Positions 49,801-61,275 of a stretch of 64,000 bases of DNA are shown here, piece by piece (position 1 is the first letter of the stretch; each line of letters begins with the position of its first letter). Origin of the DNA: Antedon mediterranea (lineage: Eukaryota; Echinodermata; Crinoidea; Comatulida; Antedonidae); assembly GCF_964355755.1 (NCBI RefSeq), contig NC_092675.1:25956412-26020411 (forward strand), given 5' to 3'. Below the pieces are notes generated by a model. It was not told where the DNA came from, searched no databases, and saw only the letters and a list, made by a program, of their open reading frames with translations. A program made the position numbers and the translations under genes.

Positions 49801-52800
49801 GTTCACATTTTTTAAAGTATAATTAGCATTGAGCTTAAATGATCCGCCTTCAGTGGTGGAGTAAATCACATCTTTTTTTTTGTAGAGAATAGTTAGTTTT
49901 CTGCTTTTTTGCTTTGTTCTTCTGCAGGATCTTTTAACATAAAAATGTCCATGATCATTTTCCTTCATCCTATAACAATAATGCAATTCAACTGTTTTGT
50001 GTATCACATGCAACATCGTCTATGTACAATGTTTGTAATTGTTTTACTGTACAATACTGTATCATCATCCTCACCAATCGTTTTTAACTTCATATTCAGT
50101 GATAATACACTTTTTTTTAAATGCAATGTGTTTTTGTATGCAGTGACAATATTTGATTATACGTTTCTAGAGGAATTAAAACAATTGCCATGAGCTGTTA
50201 AAATGAAAATGGCCACCAATATTCCTTTCGAATGGGATTATGAAGCCAATAATGTGTAGCACCATCTATGCACAGTTTCACTTTTTTAATCATTAAAATT
50301 ATCATCTAAACCAATTGTCTTTATAAATTATTTTCATTAAACTAATACTTAATAGAAGCGTAAGGTAAGTTGTAGCAGCTGCAAACCCCACCACCTCCAA
50401 AAAAATCCAAAAAGGTTTAGGCCTTAGCCTGCCAGTACTATCCTAGGCCTACATGAAAAATATGCAATATAACAGTAGAACTTAGTAAGTTCATAAAATT
50501 ACTTGCTCTTTTTATGAATAAACACTCCACTGTATTAAAAATAGACTGCTAAACTCTAAAATTCATTAGTATAGTTAAATATTTACAGGTGTTTAAAAAT
50601 AAATAACCTTAAATATAAATAAATAAAGTAGAAATTGCTACTATAAAAATGTTATGCTTTAAATGCATTATTTTAATTTCTTTTTGTTTCCTATTATTGA
50701 AGGCTTATCATAAATAGAAGGCTTATAAAGTAAAATCAACTGTCAGTCTAGTAGACAAAAACATTGTTTTGCATTGGATTTTTGCTATGCTACACTGGTT
50801 AAATTATACCCAGAATGAAGTCAAAACCATAATTTCATGTTTAAAATGTTTGCATACATTCAACCCACATAACAACCAGCATATGCCTTTAAAAACTAAC
50901 CAACATTATAGAAATATATAATGTAGAATATTTTTAATGAGTTAAAAGATTGACGGTTTTAATTAACCAAGATGAAGCCGAAACTATTAGGGCATTCAGG
51001 CCCTTAACTCATGATAATTTTCTGGCTTTTCAATGAACACAAAACATTATTTAATTAATCTCTAAAGAGTTTAACTGCACAATTCAAACAGGGACCAGTG
51101 GCCGTATTAAGTTAACTTAACTGAGATAGTTCCCTTACATAAATTTATATTTCACTTATAACTCAATAAAGTATTTCCCTTAAAATTGATTATCACTTTA
51201 GATAGGAGAGTGTTAGTGTTTTCCAAGTATGCTAAGTGTGAATGGTTAATACGGCCATTAAAGATTTGGTTATCTAACCATATTTAGTTGTATATATTCC
51301 AAGATGGATAACATTAACAGGGTTTATGTCATGGTTAAATTTTATAGGTGTAATAACTTTAAATCATAATTGCTAATATTTCTATATCATATCGGTATCA
51401 TTTCAATATTTTAACTAATATAAATAATGATTAATAATATTAATGATCATTTTAACTCATTCACATTCTCTAACTTATAGCATTTTGATTAATTTGATTG
51501 GTGGTGGAGAGAATTTAGAAGTTTGTTCCGTGAAACATGGATTTGATTCCTTTTTGCTCAACGCCAAAAGATTTGCTGTTGTGTCCAGTACCACCAGATC
51601 ATCTATGTTGTTGTCATGTACAGCATTGTAAATCCACTCATGTGCAACAGAAAGTCATGCTCCACATTTTATACCCCATTATATAACTTAAATTAAATAT
51701 ACACATAAGGTTTTATCTTTTGTCCACTCCCGACATAAAAAAATGGTTACAGACTGCATCAAAATCACCATCAAGTTTTTTACAGGAGTTATCTGTTATT
51801 TTATTTTTGTCTTATATTTATTTAACGCAAGCCAAGATTATGAGCTCTGTAATTTCCATTATATCGGATAATAATAGGAATCCGTATCTGTGTTTCGATG
51901 ACATGTCGCGCAAAAACTGTTTTTTTAATAGGAATTGACCCATAGAGTCCTGATGGGATCACCATTTCAAGAGAATCAAATGTTTGAGCTCATCCTTTAT
52001 TTTATTTTCAGCCCTTTTGAGTGAGTTATATTGTCTCTTTACATTTCTTTCTTTTGTATTTAAAAAGAATTCTTCAAGTTACGATTTATGCAGTATATTA
52101 CTTGGTATTGGGTGCCTACTTGTCTGGTGCGGAATCTTAAGATATTTAGGTTTCTCTTCTAAATACAATGTAAGTAGTAAACAATATTGTCCATTGAATT
52201 AATATAACATTTTTCTTATTCAAACTGTGTTTTTTAATCAAGTTATTTTTATTCAAATTATTGAATTATAAAAATACAATAAATATTGTGAATAAATTCA
52301 ATAACACTAAAATTGCACTCTTGATGACATAAGCGTTCAATGGAATAGTTATTGCATGACACACAATCCTCCAATCAAATGTAATGATCTACTGTACTCA
52401 GTTGTGTTGTATTTTTTGTATATTTGATTCTTGCAGATTTTGATCTTGACAATGAAGAATGCGATGCCTAATATGTTGAGGTTCTTGCTTTGTGCTGGCG
52501 CAATATACATGGGTTACGCATTCTGTGGTTGGATAGTTTTAGGTCCTTATCATTACAAAGTAAGTTATTGGTTGTAGATTTAGCATGGTTGCAGATTTAG
52601 AGTGGTTGCAGATTTAGAGAGATTTAGAGTGGTTGCAGATTTAGAGAGATGTAGAGTGGTTGCAGATTTAGCATTGTTGCAGATTTAGAGAGATTTAGAG
52701 AGATGTAGAGTGGTTACAGATTTAGCATGGTTGCAGATTTAGAGAGATGTAGAGTGGTTACAGATTTAGCATGGTTGCAGATTTAGAGAGATTTAGAGAG

Positions 52801-54287
52801 ATGTAGAATGGTTGCACATTTGGCATGGTTGCAGATTTAGCATGGTTGCAGATTTAGCATGGTTGCAGATTTAGCATGGTTGCAGATTTAGAGATATTTA
52901 GAGTGGTTGCAGATTTAGCATGGTTGCAGATTTAGCATGGTTGCAGATTTAGCATGGTTGCAGATTTAGAGATATTTAGAGTGGTTGCAGATTTAGCATA
53001 GTTGCAGATTTAGAGATATTTAGAGTGGTTGCAGATTTAGCATGGTTGCAGATTTAGAGTTTAGTGATCTTTGTTATAGCATCTCTCAACTTCATTAATA
53101 ATAATGGTATACTGTATGAAATGTTTAGCTAATTTTTTTTAAGAGATGAGAGAGCTAATAAGTTTGTATAATCATTATATTATATGCTTTTAATAATCAT
53201 GTTAATAACAATTTTTGTAACATTTTTTCCCTTTAGTTTCGAACCTTAATTCGGTCAGTGGAGTGTATGTATTCTCTTGTGAATGGAGATGATATGTTTG
53301 CTACATTCGCTGAAATGTCTGAAAAGAGTGTTATGGTTTGGTACTTCAGTAAGGCATATCTCTACTCCTTCATTAGTCTTTTCATATACGTTGTTCTCAG
53401 TTTGTTTATCGCAGTCATCATGGATACCTATGAAACACTGAAAGTAAGTACATAATTATAACACACATAAGTGTATCCTTGCCATTTGATTGGTTGATTT
53501 CAATTCACATTCATTATTTCCTATCATTTCAAAAATACTAATTGTACCATCACCTTTTTATAAATATCATTTTGTACAACACTGTAGGCTGGTGAAAATA
53601 ATCAATAACTAACCTGTAGTGTGCGCCGTACTCCCCAATATTTCCAATTGTTGAAAACCTGACTATCCTACTCGCTTAATATTTGTACCATTCAATGGAT
53701 AAAAATCATTATTTGAGCATGAAAATGGAATTTATTCAAGGACGTTTTCAAGAAATTCAGGAAATCAGATATTTTTTAATGTCATAAAAGATTTTGGTAG
53801 ATTTTCCAGTTTTTATAGAGTCTGATATTGTGAAAGTTGGCTGAATAGAACTAAATACAATATAATGTTGCATAAAGTTCCTGAATAAGATTCTGACATA
53901 TGCTTTTCTAGGATTACCAACAAAATGGATGGCCAACCAGTGAGTTGACATCATTCGTGGAAATGTGTACGGATCTTCCAGAATCTGGTACATTCAGAGT
54001 ACAGTCAGATGAATCAAGTTTATTTTCGTGTTGTCCTTTAAGGTCAGTTAAAATGATTTTCTTTTCATTTCTTTCAAATTTATCTAAATTAATTAACTTG
54101 CTAATTGCAATTGGCAGTTTGGAGTCTTTAATACTTCAACTATTTTCATAATAAAGGTTTAAATAAATAATAAACATCATTGAGAAACTTTATTTATTTA
54201 CTACCAAAACCTCTAAATTGATATCCTATTTATTCTTTTTATTTCAGGAGAGACAATGATACGCAACATGATAACCTTATACGGTGA
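43879..54287 (+). CDS. MCOLN: Mucolipin (TRPML) endolysosomal cation channel
   Basis: Thirteen coding exons: 43879-44118, 44836-45027, 45879-46026, 46291-46381, 46940-47036, 47364-47460, 48302-48426, 49078-49227, 52068-52169, 52437-52559, 53237-53443, 53912-54042, 54248-54287. The phases agree and give 580 aa, the length of human MCOLN1. Mucolipins are PI(3,5)P2-gated, non-selective Ca2+/Fe2+/Na+ channels of late endosomes and lysosomes with six membrane segments and a large lumenal S1-S2 domain. Visible marks: the polybasic N-terminal segment [12 protein letters not shown], where the family binds phosphoinositide; a lumenal domain with several NxS/T sites; FDVVVTLLS in S2; YDLCSILLG in S4; [17 protein letters not shown] near the pore helix; the selectivity filter [24 protein letters not shown] in S6; a cytosolic SCCPL pair like the palmitoylated cysteines of the family; and a tail ending DNLIR. 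The start is the ATG after an acceptor at 43864; a noncoding first exon probably ends near 40628. It cannot be assigned to MCOLN1, 2 or 3. Confidence 0.95.
45301..45385. repeat. Possible degraded transposon end
   Basis: CAGGGGCGGATCCAG is a common terminal word of hAT-type MITEs, and CTGCGCCTG about 80 bp on is a weak inverted partner. In a mucolipin intron. Confidence 0.25.
46631..46711 (+). mobile_element. Headless fragment of the SINE at 12655-12969
   Basis: CTAGCTCATGTGCACTTTAA, AACGAGTAAGGGTTTACCC and TGGTGTATTACATTACA match the body of the full SINE with scattered substitutions. In a mucolipin intron. Confidence 0.7.
47489..47620. mobile_element. Palindromic MITE, family A, copy 10, degraded
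   Basis: AAGCTATGTCTAAACTGTGA on the left, then the core TGACATCATCACGTCCATAT. The right terminal repeat is lost. In a mucolipin intron. Confidence 0.6.
48925..49042. repeat. Copy of the GTGATTGGTCAA element
   Basis: AACCAATCACAAGCG and TGTCATTGGTCAACACACTT, ending CCTAGTGGTAACCAAGCTTT, as in 1452-1593. In the mucolipin intron just before exon 8. Confidence 0.45.
49228..52067 (+). other. Longest mucolipin coding intron (2.8 kb)
   Basis: No exon or gene recognised inside. AT-rich, with one inverted-repeat element at 51098-51258. Confidence 0.6.
51098..51258. mobile_element. Small MITE with GGCCGTATTAA termini
   Basis: AGTGGCCGTATTAAGTT at the left and GGTTAATACGGCCATT at the right share 11 perfect inverted bases. 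About 160 bp, noncoding. Confidence 0.65.
52569..53062 (+). repeat. Intronic minisatellite of GGTTGCAGATTTAGCAT units
   Basis: About 490 bp of tandem units of two related types: GGTTGCAGATTTAGCAT, and a longer form with inserted AGAGATTTAGAGT. It fills most of the intron between the mucolipin pore exons. Confidence 0.92.
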
Positions 54288-54429
54288 TATCAATTATTTT
54301 TCACAAATATATTTTAGTATGAACTTAAGTAATGTATCATACCGTATGACTTTGATATTTGATAACTCTTTGCCACTAAGTTGTTAAATAATAAGCAATA
54401 ATTCCATAGCTTACTGTACAATACAATTA

Positions 54430-54765
54430 TTGGTAAGGAAACTGGTGTTCCGTGTACATTGTACAAATACAGCATAGACGCCAGTTTAAAAAATGTTGAA
54501 CATTAAAAAACTGAACATTTTTTCTTTCAATTCATATTTCAATGTATGATATATTGTAAAAATTATAAATTTTGAACAAATAGTATGTAGTCAGATAATT
54601 AATTATAGGTAAGGAGGAGACTGGTGTTCCACGTACACTGTACAATTACAGTATAGACGCCAGTTTAAAAAATAAAATGTTGAACATTAAAAAAAGAAAA
54701 AAACTTAAAATTATTTTCAATGTATGATATATTGTACAAATTATATATTTTGAACAAATAGCATG
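54430..54765 (+). repeat. Tandem duplication of about 175 bp in the mucolipin 3' UTR
   Basis: The first copy carries GACGCCAGTTTAAAAAATG and TTGAACAAATAGTATG. The second, starting near 54606, carries GACGCCAGTTTAAAAAATA and TTGAACAAATAGCATG in the same order. Confidence 0.85.
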
Positions 54766-56324
54766 TTCAACTATTAAAATTAAATTGCCATATTTGCCTT
54801 ATTAGATAAAGCAATATAATTCCATATTATATTATGTTTATGATAGATAGGATGGTGGACAATGTTTATATTTATGAATCTGCTTTAATATTCTGTACAG
54901 AAAAATATGTTTGTCTTCAATGTTTAACATGTTTGCATTCTTAAAACCTTGTTTCCAAATTAATGCTAAAATTGTTGATATTGTTGCCATTTTTCATTGC
55001 TTAAAAAAAACAGCATGAAAATTGAACCTGCCAAATTATCCTGTCCCTTGTTCTTTGATTTGTGTACTCATCAGCAACATATTTTATAAGAGCCTGGGCA
55101 GGTTAAATTATTTACCCGATTGTTTGCACATGAGTTTAGCAAATTGCCTTGTAACCTTATGAAATAAAAACTATTGGCCCAGTTAACCATGCATCATATA
55201 AATTCCTTATTTTCTATCAACATGGTCCATGTCCATCTAATGCTTTGTTTTGTAGTTTTTTTATCAGCAAATAACCTACTGTAATGCTCAGTAATGCAAA
55301 TAGAAAACATTATGTTAGATGGAAGGTCAACTGAGGTCAAAGGTCAACTGTGCTGATAGAAAATAATAGTTTACATGATAGTCAGTTGCTGTACACTTTG
55401 TACAAATGCCTTTAACTTGAAAAATTGTATAAGTTAAAGTTTGTGTTCAAATTCAAATTGTATAATTTAGGAGGTGTCCAATGTGATAATATGGTGCTAG
55501 AATAATAGTTTTGTACTGAATTGGAAGCAGGAATTCCAATATACATTTTAGAATAGAATATATCCATTTTTGGATATTCAGTATTAATCAGTTAGTTATT
55601 ACTAATACAACTAGAGAGTCAACTCCAACACAATCATTACTGAAAAAACAAACCACCATTGAGATGGACCATTAAATATTGGCAAATCAGATACTGTACA
55701 GTATGCCCACTAATTCATATACCACTACATCTGATTGTTGAGCTTTGGGTGCTACAGTATATTTGGTTTTCATACAATTTTCATCAAAATAATATTTTTG
55801 AACAGATACTATTTTTTAGGATTCTATGAAGCCATTACTTTGCTGTCACTTGGTTGACTCTCTAGTTTTATAAAATGTACACTATATGATAGATGCATCC
55901 AGATATTCCAAGGGAACAAATGTGTAAATCATATTGATTTTGTTACCATTTATATCTGCCCAAAGAGATTTAAAGAATAATCTTTACATTTATTTTGTGT
56001 TATGCATATTAAAATCTAAAATCTTTTATTGTATCTTTAGAACCTTATAAATGTCTTTTTATTTTCATTTTATCTGAAATAAATGTTAGGTATTAAAGTA
56101 AACACAACTTTATTGTAGTTATCATACCGTAATTGTAGTTAAACATGATATACTGTATTCTGCAATCTGTTTTAATGTAAACAACATACTGTAGGTTCCA
56201 TAAAAAACATAAGAATCATTTATTTTTGTTATGGCTCTTGTTTGTCTGATGTTGAGTTCTAGTTTGATAATTATAATTGATTCAGGGACAAATTTTTGTT
56301 TTGGAATTATACCTTAGGCTGTGT

Positions 56325-56613
56325 TCGGACGTAAAATCAGTTACATGTGTAATCGGTGATCGATCGGACGATGAACATATTTATACACGTGTAAACTAAC
56401 AAAAAAATACCCAGCAGGGTCATATTTCATGCATCTCTTTATACTATTAAGGTCAAATTGCTCCTTATCTTGCTGTTAATCAGCTTGCGGTTTAAGGTGG
56501 AATTGAAAAATCCACCTCATGAGGTGGATTTTTGAAACAGCAAGTTTATCTCAAAATTTACACCACACGCGGCCATTACACGTGTAAATTTGTTCCATCC
56601 GAACGGGCTCTTA
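56325..56613. mobile_element. Inverted-repeat element with a perfect central palindrome
   Basis: GTGTTCGGACG and CATCCGAACGGGC form imperfect ends, and ACACGTGTAAA occurs near both. At the centre, 56506-56533 is a perfect 28-bp palindrome around CCTCATGAGG, with outer arms CTTGCTGTT and AACAGCAAG. Confidence 0.6.
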
Positions 56614-56801
56614 GTCTTCCATTCCTCTGTGTGAAATCAGTCCCAGCCTCTTGGAGCAGAGGCTATTGTGTATGCTTTGACTGTAATTTCAAACACTAAT
56701 GTCTCTGAAATGTATTTGTGTTTGGGCCCATGTTGCGACCCTGATGTTATTGCATTTATATAATGCTATTTTTGTAATTTAAATAACTTTTCATCAATAA
56801 A

Positions 56802-58337
56802 AAAGTAAGTAAAACTCTTGTCTCTTGTAATCTTGTACTAACAATTTAAGATCACTTTAGATAGATTTTGATGTATTGAAATTATTCCTACAAAATTGAA
56901 TTGAAAATGTACATAAACTCCTGTAAAATCAGACCCTTTAGCAATTTAGCAATCGAGTCGAAAGAATTACTGTAATAGACAACATTTTGGTTTTGGAAGT
57001 TCAGAGAATCAGGGAGTAGGGATTTGATGTTTATTTAATGAAGTGCCCACTGTATGTACCGGTATATGAAACTTGGACATTAAACAACTTTTTTTTAAAT
57101 GGTGACGCTAGACTCTAAAATCAAATTCCAAAACGCAATATATATTTAAAAATACAAAAATGCATATGATTTATTTTCATCTAGCCAATAAAATTGATTT
57201 TAATACAATTTAAAAAATAAACACATTTCAGTAATACTCAATTTTAATCATTATACCAAAATACCTGTCATGAATACAGTACTCTTATTTATAATGAATA
57301 AGACCATACCACAAGGTACTAGTCAGTTTCTTTAAGTTTAATTTACTTAATTAAAATGTTTTCAAATACAAATCTATAATATTGCATTATAAATAAGTAC
57401 TTGTGTATCAAAGAGTTTGCTTTACTCTACTATAAATTTCAAAACATAGACTTTGTCAATTACTGGAATGTGTTCAATGGGTGTTGCACAAAATTGTACA
57501 AAGGATTTAGTTAAATAATATAATTTACATCTTTTACTTTTAGATTATTTATCTATTTATTATACACAATACAATTTTCATAAGTTAAATACTACAGTAT
57601 TAATGTCCTTAGTAACGAAAAATCATGTTGGATTATTGAATACACACTTTACATTGAACATATTGTTTTAAACGTGATAGCCTCTTAAAATCAATAAAAT
57701 TAAACTTCTAGCCTAACAAAATTTAGGGTGAATATTTTAAAAATCCTGTGTCCAGAACTGAATAATAAAACTGCATTGTTATTTTTTTATTACTAAAAGT
57801 ACTAAAAACATTTACAAAAGTAAAACTAAATTAATAAGTTGGCAGTTATGAATATATTCAAAATTAAATTCAAATGCATTCAAATATGCATTATCACATA
57901 CAATCATATGTTTTATCAATTCATTGCCTAAAATTATAAATTAAAACGTTAAAGTTTACTATGATTTAAATAGCACCTAAGTCGGTGACAAGAAATGTAG
58001 CAAACAATAGTTTCCATGAAAAAATGCAAAATAACAATTAGTTACTACTAATGTAAAGGACTTATAAAATCATGAAGTAAAAAGTTTCAAAGGGAATTAT
58101 ATGTTATTATGGCAAAATGAAAAGCTTAAACAATCAAATAATCTACAAACTGCAGCAAAGTAGTATTTATACAGTATTCCTTATATTAATGAAGTTTCTA
58201 GGAAACTAATGCAAGAGAACAACTTCTATTGTATATAAATACATTAAAGCTTTTAATTCTATTGCTTGTGATTGGTCAAATGTTGTGGGTACATTGTTGC
58301 ACCCTTGAACCAAACTCTAATTGGCAACTTCAAGTTA
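56802..58337. other. Intergenic sequence between mucolipin and the DED/TRIM-like gene
   Basis: AT-rich with no recognised gene; probably includes the 3' UTR of the minus-strand gene. Near 58265, GTGATTGGTCAAATGTTG recalls the repeat at 48925. Confidence 0.5.
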
Positions 58338-61275
58338 TTAGTACTGGTATATGTTGATTGAATTACCATAGACTACAGCGAGACGCCCATTGGAAGCTGA
58401 AAGTCCAAGTGAGCATTCCTCACTATAAATTGCCTTCACAAATTTAAAATCTTTGTCGTACATTAAAATACGACTTTTCATACCTAAGAAAATATTATAC
58501 TCTTCATCAACACAAACAGCATAATCACATTTCAAAGACTTGACACACATATTAGATTTCATATCAAGAACTTCAACAAAGCAAGTGTTGCTAGAAATCT
58601 CTGAGTCATCTTCATCACCTGATGATGAATGTGTGGCTTTGTTGTTACAAATAAACAATTTATCATTTGTATGTGTAACATCAAGAAACCAGGGTGATAT
58701 TGATACTGTTCTGTTATCAGGAGTAGAAAGAATTGTAATTTGTTTACACAATTTTTCGTTTATGTAATGATTAACGCAATTTCCTACATTGTTTGACACA
58801 TAAACATGGACATTCCCTGATTCTTTTGAAACTGCAATACCTTGTGGTATTCCTTTATCGCCAAAATCTCCTTTGCCAAATTGGCTTATTTCCCATTTCA
58901 TTTCATTTAACATATCGAGAACAATAATTTCTTTTGCATTTGTCTCTGTAAGGAAAATTTTACTATCAATGCAGCAAATATTAAAAAATTTACTCTTATC
59001 ACCTGTTGAAAAACATTCACAACTACTACTACGATCAAATCTGACAATTGTGTTTGTATTGTTGCAACAAAGAAGGTACTTTCTTTGAGAGGTGAAGCAT
59101 ACATCAAATACATGCTGAGGTTCTTGCCACTTCATGATTTCTGTCAAGTTGAAATCAATTGGTTTTGAAATGTTTTCACCACAAACATACGCTGGGCCCA
59201 ATCTCCACAATCCTGTATTTTTGCTTTTACACTTAAATTGTAGGGTACAACGGTTTTCCAACTGACTCTTATCCAATTCATAATTACCTTGATTCTCAGA
59301 GTTTTGCAGAATTAAATGTGCTGATACAGGTGTATCTTCATGACTTTTGGTTACAGGATTACCAGCAGAATCTCTTAAATCAACTTCTACCCTTATTGTT
59401 TCATTGTTTTCAAATTTACATATTTTAGGAAAGCTGATAGAACATTTACTAGTATCTACTGGTATATAATCAACACACTGACAATATTCATTAACCATGT
59501 CTTCAAATTTTTTCAAATCATCCTGAATATTACTTATTGGTTTGAAATAACCAATGCAATCTGGACAACATCCTTTAATTTCATCCATCAACGAATCAGA
59601 AATTGATGTCTTACTGATCTCTTTTAAAAAAAGTTCCAGTTGTTTAATTTTCTGTTCAAGTTTTGAAATTTTATTTTGTTTCGTTTTTTCAAGACCACGT
59701 ATGCGTACACTTACCACATCATCAATCTTATTTTTCATATCCTTGCCAGTCTGTACAAGGCGAACTCTACATTTTTCTGCTGTTTTATGTACACGTTTCT
59801 TTGTCTCTATACATTTTATTAGTTGTGTTTCTATCTGCTTCTGTAGCAACTGATGTTCATAGGGCAAACCTAACAAAATAGAGTGAACTATAAATGTTTC
59901 TATAAATGAAATAGAACAAAAAAACAAAGGCCTGCCTACAATTAAGAAATACGATAACAAAATTAACTTTTTCAGGCTTAACTAAAACAAGGCTGGATTC
60001 TGATTTTCATTATAGATATGGTGAGACCAAAACAGTATTTGAAAACAAAGTTTAAATTTGATAATTTTCAGTTAATAAAACAACAACTTCATGAAATAAT
60101 CTGTTCATTTTAAAAAGGAAGTAAAATTAATAAATAATTTTTGGCTTTTATTACACTATGTTAAAGTAAACAGAATATATTTTAAAGTTTTTTATTTTAA
60201 AATATTAAATAGTTATTTGAACAAGAACAAGATATTGATTGATTAAAAAAAAAACCGAAATATGCCAGTTTTTTTATGTCTCACTTACTTTGACCTATAT
60301 CTGTTGGATTGCTGCTATCTGCTATGTCAATATCTACAGTTTCTTGTTCTGTAACACCAATAAAACTACTCTTGAATTTTTTTGCAACTGAAAAAAGGTA
60401 TGGTTCATTATAATGGGTATTTTGCAAAATCATAGAATCACTTACTTTTACCCAGTTGAAATTCTGTTTTAAATAACAATATTAGCTCAAATAATTGATT
60501 TTCTACTCAAATTCTAATTTCATTTATTTTTTATCTTTTTATACCATTTATTTTAGAAACAAGTGGTTTGAATAACATTTAGTACACCATTAGATCAGCT
60601 CCATATCATTGGTGACTTGCAATTATTTTTAGGCCTTTTGTCTACTAAAATTCTAATTTAATTTATTCCATTTAAACTATATTTAGTTTGAATCATTATC
60701 AGCCTACCATATTTTTCAATTGTTATTGATCCTCTGGAGTCACCAACTTTTTGGAGATGTCTTTGAAACTTCTTCAAAGTTGACACATCAGACTGATTTA
60801 ATATCAATTTCTCATCCAGGTGTAACAGTAATTTCCAAATGCAACTGAAATCTTCTTTTAATTCATAAAGACACTTCAAAGCTGTCAAATCTCCTGTAAA
60901 TTGATGTCCAACTTCAATCAAAGCCAGACGAAAGTTAGAAAAGTGTTTTGACTCCTTTGTTACATCATACTTATAGTCTGGAACCTTCCCGTTATCAGCA
61001 ACCATTATTTCTTTGACTGATGTCCACAAGCGTTTGTTCCCAATCAAAAATAGAATCTCATACATCAGAGACACATCTTGGGTTGTAATTAGATTGTGAT
61101 TCAACAGTTTTCTAAAATAATCAAATGTGTTGCTTTTTGGGAACTTTTTCTCAAAAGCAAGCAAACTTAAAATGTCCTTTTCTTTCAGAGTTGTTTCCTG
61201 ATTAACATGAGTAATGGCACTTAACAAATTGTCCTTTTCCACCAAAGTTTCTTCAGCTTGTTCTGCTCGATCCAT
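58338..61275 (-). CDS. DED-like/coiled-coil/filamin-Ig/beta-propeller protein (TRIM-NHL-like without RING)
   Basis: Three exons in transcript order: 61275-60708, 60387-60289, 59869-58338, in phase, predicting 732 aa. The N-terminal exon holds two helical segments that read as death effector domains: about residues 15-90 (LKEKDILSLLAFEKK, then LITTQDVSLMYEILFLIG) and about 110-190 (FSNFRLALIEVGHQFTGDLT, then LILNQSDVSTLKKFQRHLQK). A short acidic linker exon follows. The third exon encodes a coiled coil of about 90 residues (HQLLQKQIETQLIKCIETKK onward), a CCPDC knuckle, a filamin-type Ig domain (VEVDLRDSAGNPVT, then TGLWRLGPAYVCGENISKPI) and a propeller region of about 260 residues with NHL-like strands (GIPQGIAVSKESGNVHVYVS). 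The layout matches the back half of TRIM-NHL/TRIM56-like proteins with RING and B-boxes replaced by DEDs. A role in death-fold signalling or innate immunity is inferred from domains only. An ATG at 59960 opens a longer frame across the last intron but would lose the DEDs. Confidence 0.78.

Larger units (their letters stand above)
54288..56801 (+). other. Mucolipin 3' UTR and flank
   Basis: AT-rich with no further frame. Candidate poly(A) signals AATAAA at 56078-56083 and 56796-56801; which is used cannot be told. Contains a tandem duplication and an inverted-repeat element. Confidence 0.55.

Noticed and set aside
52569-53062. CRISPR-like array
   Set aside because: Units are contiguous and variable with no unique spacers, and the locus is an animal intron.
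59870-59960. Start of the propeller protein at ATG 59960
   Set aside because: It lies in the intron before a good acceptor, and the frame links in phase to the upstream DED exons. It could be a minor start.
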